From NCBI GenBank assembly GCA_002389175.1, contig DGNZ01000251.1, positions 1 through 9,907 on the forward strand: a stretch of 9,907 nucleotides of DNA, given 5' to 3'. Both the position numbers and the translations under genes were made by a program. Of the stretch, positions 1-6,409 are shown piece after piece; the stretch's first letter is position 1; every line of letters begins with the position of its first letter. Source of the DNA: Rhodospirillaceae bacterium UBA4479 (GTDB lineage Bacteria > Pseudomonadota > Alphaproteobacteria > Rhodospirillales > Casp-alpha2). The notes below the pieces were generated by a model that ran no database searches, had not been told where the DNA came from, and saw only the letters and a program-made list of their open reading frames with translations.

Positions 1-92
1 ATGTTGCTGGGGGTGAATAAGTTTCGAGGGCCTTCGGAAGTCATAGCCAACTTTATATCGCATCAAATTCCGCGTGGCACTTAAAAGACTCA

Positions 93-98
93 TATAAT
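93..98 (+). promoter_or_regulatory. Putative -10 box of the phaC promoter
   Basis: A perfect TATAAT hexamer lies 36 bases upstream of the phaC start codon in a locally AT-rich stretch. No good -35 box sits at the standard spacing; TTCCGC at 68-73 is a weak candidate with a 19-base spacer. The implied transcript would start near position 105 and carry a leader of about 30 bases. The -10 match is seen directly; promoter function is inferred. Confidence 0.5.
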
Positions 99-134
99 TA
101 GGGTAGAGTATTTTGAATTACATGGGAGATCGAC

Positions 135-1919
135 ATGGCCGACAAAACACCTGCTGCCTTCGACCCAGAACGTAACGCCCAGTTATTCAAAGATTTTACC
201 GAACGGTCCCAGCGAATCATGAATTCGTTTATGGAGTGCCAGAAGATGGATGGCAATTATTCTGTCATTGATCCGGTGCAGGTGGGCTCCATGTTTATGG
301 ATGCGGCCACCAAAATGATGTCGGACCCCGCAAAATTCGCCGCCGCACAAACCCAGTTGATGCAGGGTTACGCCGATTTATGGCAGGCGACAGCGAAGCG
401 AATGAGCGGAGAAGAGGTCGATCCTATTGTTGAGCCTTCGCCTGGTGATCGCCGCTTTAAGGATAGTGCCTGGTCTGATGAGGCAGTCTTTGATCATATC
501 AAGCAGTCATATCTGCTGGCATCGAACTGGCTGACCGATCAAGTCCGTGATGTTGATGACGTTGATGATAAGACTCGGGAAAAACTGGCGTTCTATACCC
601 GTCAATGGGTCGACGCGATGTCGCCCACGAATTTCGCTGTGACCAATCCAAAAGTCCTAAAGACCGCGTCCGAAACCAATGGCGAAAGTTTGATCAAAGG
701 TCTTGATCAATTGCTGGGTGATTTGGAGAAAGGCAAAGGTGATCTTCGCATCTCCATGACCGATACAGAGGCGTTTGAGCTTGGCAAGAATGTCGCTGTC
801 AGCGAAGGCAAGGTCATCTATCAGAACGATATGATGCAATTGTTGCAATATGCCCCATCAACCAAAAAAGTTGCCAAGCGGCCATTGCTGATCGTGCCGC
901 CTTGGATCAACAAATTCTATATCCTCGACCTACAACCCAAAAACTCGCTCATCAAGTGGGCAGTGGATCAAGGCCATACGGTCTTTGTTATTTCTTGGGT
1001 GAACCCAGACGAGAAGCACGCCGATAAGGGTTTTGAAGATTACATGTTAGAAGGACCACTGGCGGCTATGGAAGCGATGGCATTGGCGACAGGGGAAAAG
1101 GACCTGAATGTTATCGGGTATTGCATCGGCGGCACGCTGACAGCATCGACGTTGGCCTACCTTGCGGCTGCCAAGGACACCCGGATCAAATCAGCAACGT
1201 TCCTGACCACGATGGTTGATTTCTCTGAGCCCGGCGAACTAGGCGTGTTCATAGACGAAGAGCAATTGGAACGCCTGGAAGAACACATGGACAAGCAGGG
1301 TTATCTTGATGGTCAACATATGTCGCAGGTGTTCAACCTGATGCGCGACAATGATCTGATCTGGTCGTTCGTGGTGAATAATTACCTGATGGGCCGAGAA
1401 CCCATGGCATTTGATCTGCTGTATTGGAATTCTGATAACACGCGGATGCCAAAGATGATGCATTCACTGTATCTGAGGAAAATGTATTTGCAGAACAAAC
1501 TTGTTGAGCCAGGTGGGATTACGTTGGGCGGTGTGCCGATTGATTTATCGACGATCAAGACGCCCGTGTACTGGCTGTCGACCAAGGATGACCACATCGC
1601 GCCTTGGACATCGACCTATAAGGCGACCCAAATCTATAAAGGGCCGAAGAAGTTCGTTCTTTCTGCCAGTGGCCATATCGCCGGGGTGATTAACCCGCCT
1701 GTCGCCAACAAATATTGCTATTGGACCAACCCGAAGATACCAGAAGATCCCGATGCATTTTTTGATGGTGCCAAACAGCATGACGGTTCGTGGTGGCCGG
1801 ATTGGCAGAAATGGGTCAAGAAATACGCGGGTGGAGAAGTTGATGCGCGCGTTCCAGGGGATGGCAAGCTTGAGCCAATCCAAGACGCACCAGGTTCTTA
1901 CGTAAACGTCCGCATCTAA
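135..1919 (+). CDS. phaC: Class I poly(R)-hydroxyalkanoate synthase
   Basis: This 594-residue cytoplasmic, granule-associated enzyme polymerises (R)-3-hydroxyacyl-CoA into polyhydroxyalkanoate storage polyester, releasing CoA. The length suits class I PhaC (about 560-600 residues). An N-terminal PhaC_N-type region (about 1-230) precedes an alpha/beta-hydrolase catalytic domain. The lipase-like box GYCIGG holds the nucleophile Cys330. The other triad residues are Asp486 in KDDHIAPW and His514 in SGHIAG; the 28-residue Asp-His spacing equals that of the Cupriavidus necator enzyme (Asp480/His508). The ATG at 135 has a Shine-Dalgarno GGGAGA at 124-129. No phaA, phaB, phasin or phaR gene adjoins it, so it appears monocistronic, with its own promoter and a convergent tetR downstream. 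Reading frame and active site are intact. Family assignment is very secure; the preferred chain length of the monomer cannot be read from sequence alone, but class I enzymes favour short-chain units. Confidence 0.97.
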   Translation: MADKTPAAFDPERNAQLFKDFTERSQRIMNSFMECQKMDGNYSVIDPVQVGSMFMDAATKMMSDPAKFAAAQTQLMQGYADLWQATAKRMSGEEVDPIVEPSPGDRRFKDSAWSDEAVFDHIKQSYLLASNWLTDQVRDVDDVDDKTREKLAFYTRQWVDAMSPTNFAVTNPKVLKTASETNGESLIKGLDQLLGDLEKGKGDLRISMTDTEAFELGKNVAVSEGKVIYQNDMMQLLQYAPSTKKVAKRPLLIVPPWINKFYILDLQPKNSLIKWAVDQGHTVFVISWVNPDEKHADKGFEDYMLEGPLAAMEAMALATGEKDLNVIGYCIGGTLTASTLAYLAAAKDTRIKSATFLTTMVDFSEPGELGVFIDEEQLERLEEHMDKQGYLDGQHMSQVFNLMRDNDLIWSFVVNNYLMGREPMAFDLLYWNSDNTRMPKMMHSLYLRKMYLQNKLVEPGGITLGGVPIDLSTIKTPVYWLSTKDDHIAPWTSTYKATQIYKGPKKFVLSASGHIAGVINPPVANKYCYWTNPKIPEDPDAFFDGAKQHDGSWWPDWQKWVKKYAGGEVDARVPGDGKLEPIQDAPGSYVNVRI

Positions 1920-1925
1920 TCGCGT

Positions 1926-1948
1926 CTTGTCCGAGTTTATCGGGCGAG
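1926..1948 (+). terminator. Possible hairpin between convergent phaC and tetR
   Basis: Just after the phaC stop, the plus-strand RNA can form a 9-bp stem with two G-U pairs (1926-1934 with 1940-1948) around the loop GTTTA. It covers the short gap between the convergent genes and the last codons of tetR. No T-run follows, so it is not a textbook intrinsic terminator. It could still stabilise the phaC 3' end. Confidence 0.3.
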
Positions 1949-2542
1949 CAAGCCAGCCATCATATCACGATGTAAGCGCAGATGTCGGCCAGCAAAAGTG
2001 GGGTCGCATTTCACCGTTAACACGATGAATGCGCCTTCGAAAACGGTGAACGTGTGATCAATAAGCTCATCCGCATCTGCATCATACCCTGCGGCGTCAA
2101 TCGCAGCCTGATATAGAGGGCGTAACCGCTCGCGCATAGAATCGAGTGCATCGCGTACTTTGATCGCGGCATTTTCGGGGTATTCTAGGCGTTGGAACGT
2201 GTAAGCGGCAAACATGCAGATTGGCGAGTCGGCCTGTAGATCGTCGAGCACTTCGGCATACAATCCAAGATACATCAAAAGGCGCTGCACCGGATCGTTC
2301 GTCAGGCGCTCAGCTTTAGTTAAAACTTCTTCCAGCAATATGGCATCCTGCTCGGCGAAACGGTCCAATACCGCATTTGCGAGATCTGCCTTGCTTGCGT
2401 AGTGGTGAAAGAACGCCCCCTTGGTCAAACCGGCACGTTTAATGATGCGGTCTACGGATGCGCCGGCGAAGCCATGATCAATGATCAGGCTTTCGGCAGC
2501 ATCCAAAATGGCTGTTCGGGAGGCTTCACCAGAGCGTGGCAT
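1937..2542 (-). CDS. TetR/AcrR-family transcriptional repressor
   Basis: This 201-residue protein is a one-component DNA-binding regulator of usual TetR length. The N-terminal helix-turn-helix domain spans about residues 8-55, with the family pattern around DRIIKRAGLTKGAFFHHYASK (31-51) and the recognition helix near 38-46. The rest is the helical ligand-binding and dimerisation domain. A single cysteine, Cys109 in SPICMFAAY, falls where NemR- and AcuR-type members carry their conserved, electrophile-sensitive cysteine, so an electrophile or thiol signal is conceivable. The start ATG (2542) has AAAAGG about 10 bases upstream. It is divergent from the DUF1326 gene, and the shared spacer contains a perfect palindrome, so control of that gene and of itself is the likely role. 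It is convergent with phaC, with no evidence that it controls phaC. The family is secure; ligand and targets are inferred. Confidence 0.93.
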   Translation of the reverse strand: MPRSGEASRTAILDAAESLIIDHGFAGASVDRIIKRAGLTKGAFFHHYASKADLANAVLDRFAEQDAILLEEVLTKAERLTNDPVQRLLMYLGLYAEVLDDLQADSPICMFAAYTFQRLEYPENAAIKVRDALDSMRERLRPLYQAAIDAAGYDADADELIDHTFTVFEGAFIVLTVKCDPTFAGRHLRLHRDMMAGLLAR

Positions 2543-2636
2543 AATTAAAAAACCTTTTGGATCGTTAAAAATACATGAAAAATGTTATGAACAGCAATTA
2601 ATCACTAAACAAGCCATTTTTTTTCCTTTTTTAAAC

Positions 2637-2650
2637 ATACCAATTGGTAT
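2637..2650. promoter_or_regulatory. Palindromic operator, probable TetR binding site
   Basis: ATACCAATTGGTAT is a perfect 14-bp inverted repeat in the spacer between the divergent tetR and DUF1326 genes, 79 bases before the DUF1326 start. Size and symmetry suit a TetR-family dimer, and the ACC/GGT half-site cores recall NemR-like operators. Its right arm overlaps the candidate -10 TATAGT at 2648-2653, so binding would occlude the promoter. A homopolymeric tract (T8-CC-T6, 2617-2632) lies directly beside it. The palindrome is seen directly; the assignment to this TetR follows from gene arrangement. Confidence 0.75.
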
Positions 2651-2653
2651 AGT
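2648..2653 (+). promoter_or_regulatory. Candidate -10 box for the DUF1326-DUF2182 unit
   Basis: TATAGT differs from the consensus at one base and overlaps the right arm of the operator palindrome. It would place the transcript start near 2660 with a leader of about 70 bases. No convincing -35 is seen; the upstream T-rich tract could act as an UP-like element. The site is inferred from sequence match and operator overlap. Confidence 0.4.
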
Positions 2654-2728
2654 AACGCCTCTATTCGAAAGAAACCAGCGACGTATGGCGTCGCAGATGC
2701 TTGTTAATATAACGGAGATGACACGACC

Positions 2729-3391
2729 ATGAGTTACGTAGATTGGATGATCAGAGGCCCGAAAATAGGCGGGTGTAATTGTGATTACGGTTGCCCTTGC
2801 GAATTCAACGCCAAGCCAACGCACGGTCAATGTGAGGGTATGGAAGCCATGCGCATCGAAGAAGGTTACTTCGGCGATGTGCGATTGGACGGTGTAATCT
2901 TTGCCGCACGCTTTCGTTGGCCAGGTGCGGTCCATGAAGGTGGCGGTATTGCCCAAGCATTCGTCCACAAGGACGCATCCGAAGCACAAGTGGAAGCCTT
3001 GTTTAAGATTTTGTCTGGTGAAGAGCAGGAGCCGACAACGATCTTTAACATTTACGGTGCAACGATGGATGCCGAACTTGACCCGATCTTCACCGACATT
3101 GAATTCGAATGCGATATTGAAAATGCTACGGGTTCATTCCGGGTAGCGGATGTGATGGATTTCAAATTGTCGCCGATCAAAAACCCTGTCACAGGCAACG
3201 ATCACCGGGCTCAGATTAAGCTTTTCACATCGTTTGAATTTCAAGTAGCCGAAATGGCGAGCGCAAAATTCACAGCGTTGGGTCCAGATATGGAAATGTC
3301 AGAAGAACGTGTCTATGGCGCAATGATGGACGTGGCATATGGCCCGTATGGCATCATTGAAGATCGTTTAGTGACAAAGTCAGCAGCATAA
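2729..3391 (+). CDS. DUF1326 domain protein, putative metal or thiol protein
   Basis: This 220-residue soluble protein has no signal peptide or membrane segment. It matches the DUF1326 family over its whole length: the N-terminal cysteine cluster CNCDYGCPC (Cys16, 18, 22, 24), a conserved Thr-His-Gly-x-Cys turn ending at Cys35, the LDGVIFAARFRWPGAVHEGGG region (53-73), and a late NPVTGNDHRAQIKLF stretch followed by FEFQVAEM. The family has no established function to my knowledge; the CxCx3CxC pattern suggests metal or thiol chemistry. The start ATG follows GGAG (2714-2717) at a slightly long 11-base spacing. The DUF2182 gene lies 2-14 bases downstream, a pairing I recall as common in proteobacteria, and both sit behind the TetR operator. 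Family identity is secure; the biochemical role is open. Confidence 0.9.
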   Translation: MSYVDWMIRGPKIGGCNCDYGCPCEFNAKPTHGQCEGMEAMRIEEGYFGDVRLDGVIFAARFRWPGAVHEGGGIAQAFVHKDASEAQVEALFKILSGEEQEPTTIFNIYGATMDAELDPIFTDIEFECDIENATGSFRVADVMDFKLSPIKNPVTGNDHRAQIKLFTSFEFQVAEMASAKFTALGPDMEMSEERVYGAMMDVAYGPYGIIEDRLVTKSAA

Positions 3392-3393
3392 AA

Positions 3394-4204
3394 TTGGTCA
3401 GTTCGATGATATCTCGTTCAGCATATCAGCCTGGCCTAAGGTTGAAGGTCCTCAATCGTCCAAGACTATGGTCGATGGTCGCCCTTGTATTCGTTTGCGG
3501 GGGTGCATGGACATATACCGTCTTGGGCGCTGGCATGCCAATGTCAGCGATCACCATGTCGGCAATGCCGTCCGACATGGCGATGCCAACAACTGAATGG
3601 ACTCCCTTACGCGCGCTACTGATGTTTGCGATGTGGTGGGTGATGATGATGGCGATGATGATCCCATCTGCGATGCCGATGATATTTTTGTATGATCGCG
3701 TCGCTCACCGATCCCATCCGAGTGACTGTTATCTGGGTATCTTTGTCGCTGGTTACATCGCGATCTGGGGGGGGGGTTAGCTTTGCGGCGATGGGCTTGC
3801 ATGCTTTTGGTGATGCCCTGGGTCTTATCAATGGGATGATGACCACTGCATCTGGGTATCTTGGTGCAGCGTTACTGGTTGGTGCCGGGTTTTGGCAATT
3901 ATCAGGCATAAAACTCAAATGTTTGGAAGCCTGTCGCTCTCCCGTTGAATTTCTGTCGCGCAATTGGCGGTCGGGTATCCAAGGGGCATTTCAGATGGGT
4001 GTCGCGCACGGTGTGTATTGTGTTGGGTGCTGTTGGGCCATGATGCTGTTGCTTTTTTATGGTGGCGTCATGAATTTGTATTGGATCATGGGCCTTTCTA
4101 TGTTTGTCGTTTTGGAAAAAGTGCTGCCGTATTCACCCGTCGTAGGACGTTTGGTTGGACTGACGTTGATTGGGTCAGGGTTGATTATTCTCGCCCAAAC
4201 GTAA
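3394..4204 (+). pseudogene. DUF2182 integral membrane protein, frameshifted at a G10 tract
   Basis: Two overlapping frames together encode one DUF2182 protein of about 265-269 residues. The first (from TTG 3394, or more likely ATG 3406) reads to IWGGG and stops at 3778-3780. The second continues with VSFAAMGLHAF to the stop at 4204. The join is a run of ten G at 3767-3776; nine G would give an uninterrupted W-G-G-V-S-F. Family hallmarks lie on both sides: the Met-rich membrane stretch MMMAMMIPSAMPM before the break, and KCLEACRSP plus GVYCVGCCWAMM (cysteine codons at 4019, 4028, 4031) after it. A Met-rich loop (3535-3585) follows the first membrane helix. It is annotated in databases as a predicted metal-binding membrane protein. 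No good Shine-Dalgarno is visible, consistent with coupling to DUF1326. The break may be a sequencing error, slippage-dependent expression, phase variation or true inactivation. Confidence 0.85.
3767..3776 (+). repeat. Poly-G tract (G10) at the DUF2182 frame break
   Basis: Ten consecutive G residues inside the DUF2182 coding region put the downstream half out of frame. Nine residues (or any length giving a net minus one) would restore it. Tracts of this kind are prone to polymerase slippage and also to sequencing miscounts. Confidence 0.95.
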
Positions 4205-4217
4205 CAAACAGCATATT

Positions 4218-4241
4218 TGCCGGATTACGGGTTTCCGGGCA
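4218..4241 (+). other. Small hairpin before the phosphatase/kinase gene
   Basis: TGCCGGA (4218-4224) can pair with TCC-G-GGCA (4234-4241), giving seven base pairs with one bulged G. It fills half of the 48-base gap between DUF2182 and the next gene and ends 11 bases before the ATG at 4253. There is no U-tract. It might be a weak boundary element, influence translation start, or be chance. Confidence 0.25.
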
Positions 4242-4252
4242 TAGTGCGAGCC

Positions 4253-6031
4253 ATGGCTGAAGGTAATTTAACAACGTTGGAAGTGCCGTCCGGTAAGGAC
4301 CTTGGGGTGTCGTCGAGCCAGATCCACAGTCATTTGGAACTGCTGGCCGAAATGGGCCAGAGTTTCGCATCGACGGGTGATTTAAACGAATCCCTCTACA
4401 AAGCTGTTGAAAGAATTACTGAGTCCGTTGATGCCGAGGGCGGCGCGCTTTTCCTGATTGATGATACCGGTGCGTATCTTGATTGTTTGGCGTGCGTCGG
4501 TCCCACAGAAATCACAGGTCTGCGCCTGAGCCATGATCAGGGTATTGTTGGGCATTCGGTGCAAAACAACGAAGGCCGGATTGTCCGCGACGTATCCAAG
4601 GACCCGAATTTTCACCAAGGGGTCGACGAGCAAACGGGGCACACGACGAAATCCATTTTATGCGCGCCGATGAGCGTAAAAGGTGAGCGGATTGGCGCGA
4701 TTGAGCTGATCAACAAACGCACCAATGATGGGCTATTTGATAGCAACGATTTGAATCTACTCCAGGTGTTGGCGTCTTCGGCGGCGCTGGCCATCTTAAA
4801 TGCACGTATGTCAGCGGCATTGGTGGAACAAGAACGTGTGAAGCGCGAGTTAGAACTGGCGGCTGAGATTCAACGCTCGTTGCTGCCCGAAGACGGTGAC
4901 ATTGATTTCCCAATCAAAGGTGTAAACTTGCCAGCGCGCACGGTATCGGGGGATTTTTATGATTTTTATCCGTTAGATGATGGGCGGATTGCATTTACGC
5001 TTGGTGATGTTTCCGGCAAGGGCATGAATGCTGCGTTGCTGATGGCGAAAACGGCGAGCCTGTTGAGGTGTCTTGGAAAGTCGATCAAAGAACCAGGTCG
5101 ACTGCTTGCCATCGTCAACGATGAGATTTGTGAGACAGCGACGCGGGGCATGTTCGTGACATTGGTCCATGGCGTGTATGATCCAGCCTGCGGCTATGTG
5201 CGGTTGGCGAATGCAGGACATGAGCCACCGTTGATTTTGTCAACAGATGGGACGTTCAAAGCCATCGATGCAGAAGCCCCGCCGTTGGGCATCGCGCCAT
5301 CAATTCTCGGCGAAGAAAGTTTCCCTGAGACTGATTTCAATTTAGATGATGGCAAGCTGTTCGTATTCACCGACGGCGTGACCGAGGGATATATCGCCGA
5401 GAACGTTGAACTGGGTATTGATGGTTTGAAGGATATTCTTACCGCGCCCGATGCACCTGCCATGGCCGAAGTCTTGTCATCTATTGCTGAGAAAATTGGG
5501 GGCTTTGGCAATGCGCTTCGTGATGACGTAACGATCATTGGGATCGACGATGAGCTTGCCGCGCATACTTTACGAACACCAGATTTAAATTCGAAGCCGA
5601 GCGCGACAGAACTCCTGGGCGAAGAACTGATGCGGCTGCGTGTGTCAGCAAAAGCAAACCGACTACGATTAATCAGGAACGCGGTACGTGAGACCTCGGA
5701 ATTTTGTGGATTCTCAAAGACCGATGTCGGCGATATTGTTTTGGCAGTGGACGAAGCGTGTCAGAATGTCATTCGCCATGCATACGGTGGTAAGGGTATT
5801 GGTGATATCTCAATAGAGCTTCGCCAACGCTCAGATGCGATGATAGTCATGATCCGTGATTTCGCCGATCCGGTCGATATTTCAAAAGTTAAACCACGGG
5901 ATTTAGATGATATTCGTCCGGGCGGTTTAGGAACGCATTTAATTCAAGAAGTCATGGATGAAGTTGATTTCTTGCCCCCGCCGATAGATGGCGGCAATCT
6001 GTTGAGACTGGTAAAGAAAATTAAGGGGTGA
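4253..6031 (+). CDS. GAF-PP2C (SpoIIE)-HATPase partner-switching phosphatase/kinase
   Basis: This 592-residue cytoplasmic protein combines three modules. A GAF sensor domain (about 30-187) is followed by a helical linker ending in EIQRSLLP, typical of RsbU-type proteins. A SpoIIE/PP2C serine phosphatase (about 220-430) has metal-ligand acidic residues Asp234/Asp237 (GDFYD), Asp252 (GDVSGKG), Asp374 (DGVTEG) and Asp424/Asp425 (RDDVTII). A C-terminal RsbW-like HATPase (about 455-590) has an N-box with Glu501 and Asn505, a variant G1 box DFADP (536-540) and GGLG at 557-560. It should both phosphorylate and dephosphorylate a STAS partner, surely the next gene, 7 bases downstream. HsbR of Pseudomonas and Rv1364c of Mycobacterium are precedents for phosphatase-kinase fusions. 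ATG 4253 is preferred over TTG 4217 and GTG 4244, none of which has a strong Shine-Dalgarno. Domains are secure; signal and output are inferred. Confidence 0.93.
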   Translation: MAEGNLTTLEVPSGKDLGVSSSQIHSHLELLAEMGQSFASTGDLNESLYKAVERITESVDAEGGALFLIDDTGAYLDCLACVGPTEITGLRLSHDQGIVGHSVQNNEGRIVRDVSKDPNFHQGVDEQTGHTTKSILCAPMSVKGERIGAIELINKRTNDGLFDSNDLNLLQVLASSAALAILNARMSAALVEQERVKRELELAAEIQRSLLPEDGDIDFPIKGVNLPARTVSGDFYDFYPLDDGRIAFTLGDVSGKGMNAALLMAKTASLLRCLGKSIKEPGRLLAIVNDEICETATRGMFVTLVHGVYDPACGYVRLANAGHEPPLILSTDGTFKAIDAEAPPLGIAPSILGEESFPETDFNLDDGKLFVFTDGVTEGYIAENVELGIDGLKDILTAPDAPAMAEVLSSIAEKIGGFGNALRDDVTIIGIDDELAAHTLRTPDLNSKPSATELLGEELMRLRVSAKANRLRLIRNAVRETSEFCGFSKTDVGDIVLAVDEACQNVIRHAYGGKGIGDISIELRQRSDAMIVMIRDFADPVDISKVKPRDLDDIRPGGLGTHLIQEVMDEVDFLPPPIDGGNLLRLVKKIKG

Positions 6032-6038
6032 GGTTCTG

Positions 6039-6371
6039 ATGCAGCACGAAACGTCTGAAAAGGGCGGCGCGCTGGTGATTGCGTTTTCAGGGGATATCGA
6101 CCTGCAGACATCACCGGATGCCCGAAAGGCATTATTGGCAGAAGTGGGGAAGGGGTCTCCTATTTTGGCAGATTTGTCAGGCGTGGGGTATATCGATTCC
6201 TCAGGCGTCGCGTCGTTGGTTGAATGTTTGCAAAGCGCCAAGAAATCGGGACAAAAATTTGCCCTGGTTTCTGTGAGCGAAAGTGCCCTTCGTGTCTTGC
6301 AGTTGGCACGATTAGACCGGGTGTTTACAATCTGTGATACGATTGATGATGGGATCGCCGCAGTAAGTTAA
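6039..6371 (+). CDS. STAS-domain anti-sigma-factor antagonist / MlaB-like protein
   Basis: This 110-residue protein is a single STAS domain. It has the SpoIIAA/RsbV core: FSGDIDLQTSPDAR near 16-29, a central LADLSGVGYIDSSGVASL (43-60), and a C-terminal LARLDRVFTI strand-helix. The DSSG motif gives Ser54/Ser55; Ser55 aligns with the phosphorylated serine of SpoIIAA. In partner switching such a protein is phosphorylated by the HATPase kinase and reset by the PP2C phosphatase, and both activities are in the protein encoded just upstream. The start ATG has GTGAGG at 6028-6033, overlapping the upstream stop, which suggests translational coupling. It also lies 38 bases before an MlaE permease gene, the position expected for MlaB, the STAS subunit of E. 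coli MlaFEDB. It may serve the transporter, a separate partner, or both. Confidence 0.92.
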   Translation: MQHETSEKGGALVIAFSGDIDLQTSPDARKALLAEVGKGSPILADLSGVGYIDSSGVASLVECLQSAKKSGQKFALVSVSESALRVLQLARLDRVFTICDTIDDGIAAVS

Positions 6372-6409
6372 GCGGTGATAAAAGTTGGGCCAAACGGGGG
6401 AGCGTAGGG

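Noticed and set aside
75..80. TGGCAC resembling a sigma-54 -24 element before phaC
   Set aside because: No GC pair at the matching -12 position; the TATAAT at 93-98 is a better explanation.
1..84. Short plus-strand frame starting at base 1 (27 residues)
   Set aside because: It has no Shine-Dalgarno in view, no family resemblance and could equally be the tail of a cut gene; nothing supports calling it.
1..94. Minus-strand frames open to the left edge (ATG at 94, 64 or 44), possible divergent gene start
   Set aside because: No Shine-Dalgarno and no recognisable protein in the few codons visible; upstream sequence would decide.
1545..1883. Long antisense open frame inside phaC (112 residues)
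   Set aside because: It lies wholly opposite a clearly conserved enzyme and has no family features; a composition by-product.
2617..2632. T8-CC-T6 tract as a terminator
   Set aside because: No stem precedes it and it sits in a divergent promoter region; more likely spacer or UP-like DNA.
3692..4204. Second half of DUF2182 as an independent gene from ATG 3692
   Set aside because: Its first ~28 codons are out of frame with the family and overlap well-matched coding; family similarity resumes exactly at the G tract.
4217..4252. Upstream TTG or GTG start for the GAF-PP2C-HATPase gene
   Set aside because: No Shine-Dalgarno at TTG 4217, the added residues are not family-like and a small hairpin covers the segment; ATG 4253 preferred, though not proven.
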